A stretch of DNA of 37,491 bases from an uncultured Polaribacter sp. (GTDB lineage Bacteria; Bacteroidota; Bacteroidia; Flavobacteriales; Flavobacteriaceae), in the NCBI GenBank assembly GCA_913061165.1, contig CAJXTJ010000007.1, forward strand, positions 1 through 37,491, written 5' to 3'. Under the pieces are notes generated by a model. That model saw nothing but the letters and a program-made list of their open reading frames with translations, did not search any database and had not been told where the DNA came from. A program made the position numbers and the translations under genes. This document shows, one piece after another, positions 29,243 to 37,491 of this stretch (positions are counted from its first letter, which is position 1; every line of letters starts with the position of its first letter).

Positions 29243-30031
29243 ATGACCATTTTAGATAAAATAATAGCGTTTAAGAAGACAGAAATTGCTAAGATTAAGG
29301 CAGAGGTACACATTAAGAAATTAGTTGAAAGTCCAAATTTTGGAAGAGAAGTTTTCTCATTAAAAAAATCTTTATTAGAAGTTGGTTCAACAGGTATTAT
29401 TGCCGAGTTTAAACGCCAATCTCCTTCTAAAGGAATAATTAATGATACTGCAACGATTGCAGATGTAACTAACGGATATTTAGATGCAAATGTTGCTGCA
29501 CAATCAATTTTAACAGATACTTCCTTTTTTGGAGGATCGATGGCAGATTTGATGGAAGCAAGAGTTATCAATCAACAAAAACCAATCTTAAGAAAAGATT
29601 TCATTGTAGACGGATTTCAAATCGTAGAGGCAAAAGCCATTGGTGCAGATGTGATATTATTAATTGCTGCTTGTTTAACTTCTGAAGAATTAAAAAACTA
29701 TGGAAACTTAGCAACAGATTTAGGATTGGAAGTGCTATATGAAGTGCATACACAAGAAGACTTAGATAAAATTAATGATTTAGATAATAAAATCATTGGA
29801 ATTAACAATCGAAATTTAAATACTTTTGAAGTTGATTTAGAGAATTCTATTAAATTATCAAACCAAATTCCTGACAGTAGTTTAAAGATTTCTGAAAGTG
29901 GAATTTCAGACCCCAAAATTATTATGGGTCTAAAAGAATATGGTTTTCAAGGGTTTTTAATAGGAGAAACCTTTATGAAACAAGAGAACCCTGGTGAGGC
30001 TTGTCTAGAATTTATTAGTCAAATAAGATAG
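29243..30031 (+). CDS. trpC: Indole-3-glycerol phosphate synthase
   Basis: IIAEFKRQSPSKG, PILRKDFIVDGFQI, GINNRNLNTFEVDL, and SESGISDP. Confidence 0.96.
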   Translation: MTILDKIIAFKKTEIAKIKAEVHIKKLVESPNFGREVFSLKKSLLEVGSTGIIAEFKRQSPSKGIINDTATIADVTNGYLDANVAAQSILTDTSFFGGSMADLMEARVINQQKPILRKDFIVDGFQIVEAKAIGADVILLIAACLTSEELKNYGNLATDLGLEVLYEVHTQEDLDKINDLDNKIIGINNRNLNTFEVDLENSIKLSNQIPDSSLKISESGISDPKIIMGLKEYGFQGFLIGETFMKQENPGEACLEFISQIR

Positions 30032-30033
30032 TT

Positions 30034-30729
30034 ATGAAACTAAAGGTTTGCGGAATGAAATACGTAGAAAACATCCAACAAGTTGCAGCATTGCAGCCAG
30101 ATTATTTGGGTTTTATTTTCTACGAAAAATCGAAAAGAAATTTTGAAGGAATCATTCCAGAACTTCCAAAGTCAATTAAAAAGACAGGTGTTTTTGTGAA
30201 TGAAATGCTTGAGATTGTAATCTCTATGGTTGAAGAATATCGCTTAGAAGCGATTCAATTGCATGGCGATGAATCTGCAGCCTATGTGTTAACATTACAA
30301 AATCAATTAGAAGCGCGAAGGGCTTTATTTATCGAAGAGAATAAGCACATAAAAAAGAAAAAAAATCAACATTTTATTTCTGAGAAGAATGTTGAAATTA
30401 TCAAGGTTTTCGGAATTAAAAATGCATTTGATTTTGATGTTTTAAAACCATATATAGACCTTGTGGACTTCTTTTTATTCGATACGAAAGGAGAAGAAAG
30501 AGGAGGGAACGGAACGAAGTTTGATTGGAAAGTATTAGAGAATTATCCGTTTGAAAAGCCTTTCTTTTTAAGTGGAGGAATTGGTCTAGAGGATGTTGAA
30601 GGAATTCATGAAATAATTAATTCAGAATTACCACTGCATGCATTAGATGTAAATAGTAAATTTGAAAGTATACCAGGAAGGAAGAAAACAGAAGAATTAA
30701 AGAAGTTTATACAAGATTTAAAGGTTTAA
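30034..30729 (+). CDS. trpF: Phosphoribosylanthranilate isomerase
   Basis: [34 protein letters not shown], and [11 protein letters not shown]. Confidence 0.94.
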   Translation: MKLKVCGMKYVENIQQVAALQPDYLGFIFYEKSKRNFEGIIPELPKSIKKTGVFVNEMLEIVISMVEEYRLEAIQLHGDESAAYVLTLQNQLEARRALFIEENKHIKKKKNQHFISEKNVEIIKVFGIKNAFDFDVLKPYIDLVDFFLFDTKGEERGGNGTKFDWKVLENYPFEKPFFLSGGIGLEDVEGIHEIINSELPLHALDVNSKFESIPGRKKTEELKKFIQDLKV

Positions 30730-30782
30730 TTGTTGAAATATTGCAACGAATTAACAAGCATATGATTACACAAAATAAAGAT

Positions 30783-31967
30783 ATGAAATCAAAATTTCAC
30801 CCAGACAAAAACGGATATTTCGGACAATTTGGAGGTGCATTTATTCCAGAATTGTTGCATCCAAATGTGCAAGAATTAGCAGATAATTATATTCAAATTA
30901 TCGAATCTTCAGAATTTCAAACAGAATATAAAGAGCTCTTAAAAGAATATGTTGGCAGACCTACACCTTTGTATCTGGCAAAAAGATTGTCAGAAAAATA
31001 CGGTGCGCATGTGTATTTAAAACGTGAAGATCTATGTCATACCGGTGCGCATAAAATTAACAATACTGTTGGTCAGATTTTAATTGCAAAGAAGTTAGGT
31101 AAAACTAAAATTATTGCTGAAACAGGTGCTGGGCAGCACGGTGTTGCAACTGCTACAGTTTGTGCATTAATGGGATTAGAATGCACCGTTTTTATGGGCG
31201 AAAAAGACATCGTACGTCAGGCACCAAATGTTACTAGAATGAAAATGTTAGGAGCAAAAGTAGTGCCTGCAACCAGTGGTTCTAAAACACTAAAAGATGC
31301 AACAAACGAAGCAATTCGTTATTGGATTCAGCATCCAGAAACTTTTTATTTAATTGGTTCTGTTGTTGGTCCTGCACCACACCCAGATATGGTAGCGCGT
31401 TTACAAGCTATTATTTCAGAAGAAATGAAATGGCAATTAAAGGAGAAGACAGGAAAAGAAAATCCAGATACAATTATTGCTTGTGTTGGGGGAGGTTCTA
31501 ACGCTGCTGGTGCTTTTTATCACTATTTAGATGATGAAAATGTAGAGTTAATTGCTGTTGAAGCAGCAGGTTTGGGAGTGCATTCTGGTGAGAGTGCTGC
31601 AACTTCTCAATTAGGGCAGGTTGGTATTATTCATGGAAGCAAGACGATATTAATGCAAGATGAATATGGGCAAATTGTAGAGCCTTATTCGATATCTGCA
31701 GGTTTAGATTATCCAGGAGTTGGTCCTTTACATGCTTTTTTATATGAAAGTGGTAGAGCAAAATTTATGAGCGCTACAGATCAAGAAGCGTTAGATGCCG
31801 CTTTTGAATTGACGAAGATAGAAGGAATTATTCCAGCTTTAGAAACAGCGCACGCTTTGGCCGTTTTAGATAAAATTACGTTTAGAAAAGATCAGGTTGT
31901 TGTTGTGAATTTATCAGGTAGAGGAGACAAAGATTTAGAGATTTATACAAAATATTTAGAAGCATAA
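30783..31967 (+). CDS. trpB: Tryptophan synthase beta chain
   Basis: [40 protein letters not shown], and [11 protein letters not shown] 30783 chosen by similarity to typical TrpB N-termini. Confidence 0.96.
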   Translation: MKSKFHPDKNGYFGQFGGAFIPELLHPNVQELADNYIQIIESSEFQTEYKELLKEYVGRPTPLYLAKRLSEKYGAHVYLKREDLCHTGAHKINNTVGQILIAKKLGKTKIIAETGAGQHGVATATVCALMGLECTVFMGEKDIVRQAPNVTRMKMLGAKVVPATSGSKTLKDATNEAIRYWIQHPETFYLIGSVVGPAPHPDMVARLQAIISEEMKWQLKEKTGKENPDTIIACVGGGSNAAGAFYHYLDDENVELIAVEAAGLGVHSGESAATSQLGQVGIIHGSKTILMQDEYGQIVEPYSISAGLDYPGVGPLHAFLYESGRAKFMSATDQEALDAAFELTKIEGIIPALETAHALAVLDKITFRKDQVVVVNLSGRGDKDLEIYTKYLEA

Positions 31968-31973
31968 AGAAAG

Positions 31974-32762
31974 ATGAATAGTAATATAGTACACATTGAA
32001 AAGGAGTTAACAGACTTAAGAAATCAATTAAAAAATCATTCTCTATATAAGAGACTCAATACTTTAGAAGATGTACAGACATTTATGTCGCTGCATGTTT
32101 TTGCAGTATGGGATTTTATGTCGCTTTTAAAAGCAATACAGATTAATCTAACATGTGTTTCAATCCCTTGGATGCCTGTTAAGAATGCAGAATTAGCACG
32201 TTTTATTAATGAGATTGTGGTAGCTGAAGAAAGTGACCATGATGCACACGGCGTGGTTAAAAGTCATTATGAAATGTATTTAGATGCAATGGCTGAAGTG
32301 CAGGCAGATCCAAGTAAAATGAATAATTTTTTGGAAACTTTACAATCCAATGTCTCTGTAGGAAAAGCATTAGAAAGTTTAGAAGTACCAAATGCAGTAA
32401 AAGAGTTTTTAAGCTTTACGTTTGATACTATAAAAACAGATAAAACACATTTAATTGCTGCTTCCTTTACTTTTGGAAGAGAAGATGTAATACCAGATAT
32501 GTTTATCAATATTATTGACAAAGCTACCCTTGAAAACAATAAATCGTATGATAGTTTTAACTACTATTTAAATAGGCATATTGAGTTGGATGGTGATGAA
32601 CATGGCCCTTTGTCTTTAAGAATGATTGAAGAATTATGTGGTAATGATGCACTAAAATGGGAAGAAGTTTTAGAAACTGGGAAAAGAGCACTGCAATTAA
32701 GAATTAATTTATGGAGTGCAATTGAGCAAGAAATAACAGCACAATTAAAAGTAGCAATATGA
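31974..32762 (+). CDS. DUF3050 (heme-oxygenase-like fold) protein within the trp operon
   Basis: LEDVQTFMSLHVFAVWDFMSLLKAIQ, IVVAEESDHDAHG, and IELDGDEHGPLS; stop/start overlap with trpA. Confidence 0.82.
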   Translation: MNSNIVHIEKELTDLRNQLKNHSLYKRLNTLEDVQTFMSLHVFAVWDFMSLLKAIQINLTCVSIPWMPVKNAELARFINEIVVAEESDHDAHGVVKSHYEMYLDAMAEVQADPSKMNNFLETLQSNVSVGKALESLEVPNAVKEFLSFTFDTIKTDKTHLIAASFTFGREDVIPDMFINIIDKATLENNKSYDSFNYYLNRHIELDGDEHGPLSLRMIEELCGNDALKWEEVLETGKRALQLRINLWSAIEQEITAQLKVAI

Positions 32763-33526
32763 ATTTGATTCAAGAATTATTTCAAAAAAAAGATAAAAAT
32801 GTATTGTCTATTTATTTTACTTGTGGGTATCCTAATTTAGAAGATACCACCAATGTAATTTTAGCATTAGGAGAGAGTGGTGTAGATTTTATAGAAGTTG
32901 GTTTGCCTTACTCAGACCCTTTGGCAGACGGGCCGACTATTCAAGAAAGTAGTCATAAAGCTTTAGAAAATGGGATTAATTTAGATGTTATTTTTGAGCA
33001 ATTAAAAACGATTAAAGAAACAAATAAGACTCCGTTAATAGCAATGGGCTATTTGAATCAGTTATTGAAATATGGTGAAGATAAATTCTGTCAAGCGTGC
33101 GTAGATTGCGGTATAGATACTGTAATTCTTCCAGATTTACCTATGGTAGAGTTTGAAAACCACTATAGACAACTCTTTGATAAATATGGACTTACAAACA
33201 TTTTTTTAATAACACCTCATACATCAGAAGATCGAATTAGAAAGATAGATTCCTATTCTAAGGCATTTATTTATGTAGTTGCATCTGCATCCATTACCGG
33301 TGCAAAAGGAGAAATTTCTAGTAATCAAATTGGTTATTTCGAGAGAATACGTGCAATGAATTTGCAAAGTAAATTAATTATAGGTTTTGGTATCTCTGAT
33401 AAAACTGCTTTTAATACTGCTTGTTCATATGCAAACGGAGCCATTGTAGGCTCTGCTTTTATAAAGCATTTAGGAACTAATGGAATAGGGAAAATAGATG
33501 ATTTTATAAAACCAATTATTTCTTAA
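32759..33526 (+). CDS. trpA: Tryptophan synthase alpha chain
   Basis: FIEVGLPYSDPLADGPTIQESS, AMGYLNQ, LPDLPM, and GFGISDK. Confidence 0.96.
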   Translation: MNLIQELFQKKDKNVLSIYFTCGYPNLEDTTNVILALGESGVDFIEVGLPYSDPLADGPTIQESSHKALENGINLDVIFEQLKTIKETNKTPLIAMGYLNQLLKYGEDKFCQACVDCGIDTVILPDLPMVEFENHYRQLFDKYGLTNIFLITPHTSEDRIRKIDSYSKAFIYVVASASITGAKGEISSNQIGYFERIRAMNLQSKLIIGFGISDKTAFNTACSYANGAIVGSAFIKHLGTNGIGKIDDFIKPIIS

Positions 33527-33529
33527 ATT

Positions 33530-33564
33530 AAAAAAGGCGAAACTTATTAAGTTTCGCCTTTTTT
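33530..33564. terminator. Bidirectional terminator after trpA
   Basis: AAAAAAGGCGAAACTTA/TAAGTTTCGCCTTTTTT. Confidence 0.9.
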
Positions 33565-33581
33565 ATAAATTCTAAAATTGC

Positions 33582-34028
33582 TTAGTTCACGCTAATTAGA
33601 TGTATATCAAAAATCAATACTGCTCCACCTGGAATGCTAGAACGTCCGTTAATTCCATATCCTAAATTATAAGGAATTAATAACATTCCTTCTCCACCTT
33701 CTTTAAAAAGTTGAATTCCTTCTGTCCATCCCGGGATTACCTGGTTTAATCCAAAAGAAATACCAGCATCACCACTTTGGTCAAAAGTATTTCCATCTAG
33801 AAAGTATCCTTTGTAAGCAACTGTAACGTTAGAAGAGCTTGTAGGTCTTGCTCCAGAACCACCATTATCAATTACGTAATATAATCCAGAATTAGTTCTA
33901 GTTGCATCTAAATCATTCGCCTCTATGTACGCAATAATATCTTCTTCTGTCTGAGGTTCAAAGTCATTGTCCTTGCCGCACGAAGTAAAAATAAGAAGCG
34001 AAAGAATAAGGTATGCGTAAGATTTCAT
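33582..34028 (-). CDS. FKBP-type peptidyl-prolyl cis-trans isomerase lipoprotein
   Basis: Lipobox LLIFTSC; NVTVAYKGYFLDGNTFDQS, VIPGWTEGIQLFKEGGEGMLLIPYNLGYG. Confidence 0.92.
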   Translation of the reverse strand: MKSYAYLILSLLIFTSCGKDNDFEPQTEEDIIAYIEANDLDATRTNSGLYYVIDNGGSGARPTSSSNVTVAYKGYFLDGNTFDQSGDAGISFGLNQVIPGWTEGIQLFKEGGEGMLLIPYNLGYGINGRSSIPGGAVLIFDIHLISVN

Positions 34029-34070
34029 TTTGTGTTTTTTAAGATTTTAGGCGAATATACTCTGATTATT

Positions 34071-35684
34071 TTAATAAACCTTTTCTCCGTTTAAATAAGT
34101 TGATATAGCATTCGTTTTAGGAATTTCACTTCCTTCAACTTTCATTATATCTTGATTCAAAAGAACAAAGTCTGCAAATTTACCAACTTCGATGCTTCCT
34201 TTTTCATCTTCTTCAAAATTTGAGTATGCAGCCCAAATAGTCATTCCTTTTAACGTCTCTTCTCTTGTTAATGCATTCTCTATTTGAAACCCATTTTTCG
34301 GGTAATTGTCTGAATCTTTTCTAATAGTTGCCGCGTAAAAAGTTAAAAACGGATTTACCTGTTCTACAGGAAAATCTGTGCCTAGAGCAATTTTTCCATA
34401 GGTGTTTAATAGTTTTTTGAATGCGTAGGCACCCTTCATTCTTTTTGCTCCAACGCGGTCTCCTGCCCAATACATGTCTGAAGTTGCGTGTGTTGGTTGC
34501 ACCGAAGGTAGAATATTATCAAAATGATTAAAATCTTCTTCAGAAATTATTTGCGCATGTTCAATTCTCCAGCGCCTATTCTTACGGTCTTTTAATACTT
34601 CCTTGTAGGTTTTTAACATCCAGCTATTTGTAGAATCTCCGATGGCATGTGTATTCATTTGATAGTCTGAAGCTGCTATTTGTTTTGCAATTTCTTGATA
34701 TCTTTCTGGCGGATAAATTAAGGCTCCAAAATGATTTTCTCTATCTGAATATGAAGTACGCATTGCAGCACCTCTAGAACCTAAAGCTCCATCTCCATAA
34801 ATTTTAAAAGAACGCACATTTAACTTGTCTGTTTTTACAATTCCTTTTTTTATATAGTAATCAATTTGTGCTTGTTTGTCTCCAGAGACCATTGCGTATA
34901 CACGTATTTTTAAACTTTTAGCTTTTTGTAGACTATCTATTAGCTCTATGGTCTTTCTGTCTAATCCTGCATCGTCAACGGTTGTCAATCCGTATGAAAA
35001 AGCTATTTTTTGAGCATCTAATAAACCTTGAATTGCTTCTTTATTTGAGGTCTTTGGAAATTTAATAAAGTCCATAGCTGCATCAATTAAAACACCAGTG
35101 AGTTTGCCATTTTTTAAAATAATTTCTCCACCAGAGACCTTTGTATTTTTTGTAATCCCAGCCATATTAATTGCTACTTGATTTACTAATAAAGCATGTC
35201 CATCAACTCTACCAACAGCTACAGGAATTTTAGGAAATAAAGCATCTAGCTTTTCTTTAGTTGGAAATTCTTTTAGCTCCCAATCGTTTTGATCCCAACC
35301 GCGCCCGGTAATAAAAGTGTTATTTTTTTCTTTTTGAAAAGCGACAAGCTTCTCTAATACATCATCATAACTTTTAGTGCCTTCTAAAGAAACTTTTTGC
35401 TGCTGCAAGCCCATTCTATAAAAATGACAATGTGCATCTATCAATCCAGGAACTATGGTTTTATTTTCTGCATCTACAATTGTATCAGATTGATACCTGC
35501 CTGTAATTTCTTCATTTTTTCCAACAGCTATAAATACTCCATCTTTAATGGCAAAAGCTTCTGCTTTATCAAAACTAGTATTTACCGTATAGGTATTTGA
35601 ATTGATTACAATTAAATCTACTTTTTCTTTACTACATGAAATAAGAGTGAGTATAGTAAGGAGGAGTAAAAGGTTTTTTTTCAT
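34071..35684 (-). CDS. Amidohydrolase family lipoprotein (YtcJ-like)
   Basis: Lipobox LTLISC; VPGLIDAHCHFYRMGL, GRGWDQNDWE, RIEHAQI, and LGTDFPVEQVNPF. Confidence 0.9.
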   Translation of the reverse strand: MKKNLLLLLTILTLISCSKEKVDLIVINSNTYTVNTSFDKAEAFAIKDGVFIAVGKNEEITGRYQSDTIVDAENKTIVPGLIDAHCHFYRMGLQQQKVSLEGTKSYDDVLEKLVAFQKEKNNTFITGRGWDQNDWELKEFPTKEKLDALFPKIPVAVGRVDGHALLVNQVAINMAGITKNTKVSGGEIILKNGKLTGVLIDAAMDFIKFPKTSNKEAIQGLLDAQKIAFSYGLTTVDDAGLDRKTIELIDSLQKAKSLKIRVYAMVSGDKQAQIDYYIKKGIVKTDKLNVRSFKIYGDGALGSRGAAMRTSYSDRENHFGALIYPPERYQEIAKQIAASDYQMNTHAIGDSTNSWMLKTYKEVLKDRKNRRWRIEHAQIISEEDFNHFDNILPSVQPTHATSDMYWAGDRVGAKRMKGAYAFKKLLNTYGKIALGTDFPVEQVNPFLTFYAATIRKDSDNYPKNGFQIENALTREETLKGMTIWAAYSNFEEDEKGSIEVGKFADFVLLNQDIMKVEGSEIPKTNAISTYLNGEKVY

Positions 35685-35701
35685 TTTTTTGAGTCTTTAA
35701 T

Positions 35702-36064
35702 TTAGGAGTTTATATATATAATATAAGTGCAATACATCAATACAAATTGCAACGGAATTCGAATAAAAGCTATTTTTTTAGAACCAATAGCTGGCCTAAC
35801 CTTCGTTGCATCCCAAATATGAATGGGTAGAAAAATAAGCAGTAAAATAAAGATTCCTATTGCTGCAATTTTTAGGGTTGTGTCGAAAAAAACACCCAGA
35901 CCTAAAAGAAATTCTAGTAAACCAAAAAAATAATTTATGGCTAGCTTTGGTAAAAAATCAGGAATAAAATTCTTGAAGAAATTCGGTCTAATGATGTGCA
36001 TAATTCCTGCAAAACAAAAAAGGATTCCAAATAGAATTCTTAAAAAAAGTACAGTGGTTTGCAT
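35702..36064 (-). CDS. DoxX-like small membrane protein
   Basis: Four TM segments; LFCFAGIMHIIRPNFFKNFIPDFLP and LLEFLLGLGVF. Confidence 0.8.
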   Translation of the reverse strand: MQTTVLFLRILFGILFCFAGIMHIIRPNFFKNFIPDFLPKLAINYFFGLLEFLLGLGVFFDTTLKIAAIGIFILLLIFLPIHIWDATKVRPAIGSKKIAFIRIPLQFVLMYCTYIIYINS

Positions 36065-36069
36065 GGTGT

Positions 36070-37491
36070 TTATGGTTTTACTGAAACGTTATTATATAAG
36101 TATTTATCCATTAAATACACAATACTTGCTATAGACGCACTTCCTAATTCTAGCTCACGTTTGTTAACTTTATCGAAAGTATCTCTGCTTGTATGATGGT
36201 AATCAAAATAACGCTGGCTATCTGGTCTGTAGCCAACTAAGGTTACATCTTCTCCTTTTAAAGGAGCGATATCTGCACCAGAACCGCCTGCTTTTAAATC
36301 ATGCAAGCCGTAAGGAGATAAAAGTTTTTTCCAACTTTGTAATAATTTTGTATTCGATGCATTTGCTTGAATAGAAAAGCCTCTTGGTGTATGTCCGCCA
36401 GCGTCAGATTCTAAACCACCAATATGATTTTCTTTATTAAGTTTTGCCAATTCTGCATATTTCTTTGCGCCACGTGTTCCGTTTTCTTCATTCATAAAAA
36501 AGACAATTCGAATGGTGTTTTTTGGTCTAATATTATTTTTTTTAAATAAATAAGCAACTTCTAAAGATTGCACAATACCTGTGCCATCATCATGAGCTCC
36601 TTCCCCTAAATCCCAGGAGTCTAAATGACCACCAACAACAAAAATATTTTCTGGCGTCTCTATTCCTCTAATTTCACCAACAACATTAAAAGAAGGTGCG
36701 TCTTGAAGCGTTTTACAGTCTTGTTTAAAGTAGAATTTTAAAGTTGGATTTTTCTTTAAATCTGCACTTAGTATATTTGCTGCCTTACTGCTAATTGCGG
36801 CAGCAGGAATGTATTGCTTTTTTGGTAAATCATTATACGTCATGGTTCCTGTATGTGGAAAATCATCAACAGAATTAGTCATAGAGCGTACAATTACACC
36901 TTTAGCTCCAAATGCCCCACAAATCGCAGCACCTTGCACTCTTTGATCTACACAACCTCCGTAAGCACTAAATGTATTAATTAAAGTGTTATCAAAAGAC
37001 CTGTTGAAGAATACAATTTTGCCTTTCATTTTTTTACCTAGAGCTTGTGCTTCTTCTAGAGATTTTATTTCTATAACTTCAGCTATAACGCCTGTTTTAG
37101 GTGTTGCTACAGAAAAACCCAAAGCACAAATTGGTACGTTTTTTTGTATTCCGTTTGTAGTATACCTTGCAATTTCTTTTTCTCCCCGCACCCAATGTGG
37201 CACTATTACGGGCTGAAGCCAAACAGAGTCTAAACCAATTGTATTCATTAATTTTTCTCCCCAAACAACAGCTTTAGCCGCCTCTGGTGAACCTGATAAT
37301 CTACCGCCAATATTCTGAGTTAAATCTCTTAACCATTCATAGGATTTACCCTCTTTTAATACGCTGTTAAACAAACTTTTGATATTTGTAGAATCTATTC
37401 TTTCTTCAGAAGAAAAATGCTGAGTTACTTTTTGATTTGATTTGGTGTTGCATGAGCTAACAAAAAAAGAGACAAAAATTAAGATTAGTAT
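36070..37491 (-). CDS. M28 family metallopeptidase lipoprotein, start beyond the window edge
   Basis: VVGGHLDSWDLGEGAHDDGTGI, FFMNEENGTRGAKKYAEL, and DYHHTSRDTFDKV. Frame stays open to 37491 and encodes ILILIFVSFFVSSC (lipobox) upstream of the ORF-track TTG start at 37374. Confidence 0.88.
   Translation of the reverse strand: MLILIFVSFFVSSCNTKSNQKVTQHFSSEERIDSTNIKSLFNSVLKEGKSYEWLRDLTQNIGGRLSGSPEAAKAVVWGEKLMNTIGLDSVWLQPVIVPHWVRGEKEIARYTTNGIQKNVPICALGFSVATPKTGVIAEVIEIKSLEEAQALGKKMKGKIVFFNRSFDNTLINTFSAYGGCVDQRVQGAAICGAFGAKGVIVRSMTNSVDDFPHTGTMTYNDLPKKQYIPAAAISSKAANILSADLKKNPTLKFYFKQDCKTLQDAPSFNVVGEIRGIETPENIFVVGGHLDSWDLGEGAHDDGTGIVQSLEVAYLFKKNNIRPKNTIRIVFFMNEENGTRGAKKYAELAKLNKENHIGGLESDAGGHTPRGFSIQANASNTKLLQSWKKLLSPYGLHDLKAGGSGADIAPLKGEDVTLVGYRPDSQRYFDYHHTSRDTFDKVNKRELELGSASIASIVYLMDKYLYNNVSVKP

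Overview
The window is a chromosomal segment from a Flavobacteriaceae-like Bacteroidota genome. It is AT-rich, has TAnnTTTG promoters, and carries many intrinsic terminators between mostly housekeeping genes. Genes called: nitroreductase (cut at the edge), PhnA-like, aspartate aminotransferase, fatty acid desaturase, rsmG, glutaminase, lysS, DUF456, obgE, an hpt-adk fusion, secDF, mdh, gyrB, a gatC-like/gatA/gatB-aspS operon, the full trp operon (E-G-D-C-F-B-A with two extra genes), an FKBP-type PPIase, an amidohydrolase, DoxX, and an M28 peptidase lipoprotein (cut at the edge). The most interesting signals are regulatory and missing from the ORF track. (1) Upstream of the gatC-like/gatA/gatB-aspS operon is a 15-aa leader ORF with 8 Asn codons (MRINNNNRNFNNPNL). 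It is followed by mutually exclusive antiterminator and terminator helices, which looks like an Asn-tRNA-sensing attenuator for an operon predicted to make Asn-tRNA by transamidation. (2) Upstream of trpE is a leader ORF with three consecutive Trp codons (MSITTKNTWWWNSLNS), again with alternative antiterminator/terminator folds. (3) Between lysS and DUF456 lies a promoter-to-terminator structured RNA candidate of about 110 nt with four hairpins. Other observations: a GatB-AspRS single-polypeptide fusion whose linker looks repeat-derived, small membrane-protein ORFs below the track cutoff, and a Nextera adapter remnant at bases 1-22. No tRNA, rRNA, CRISPR or transposase was seen.
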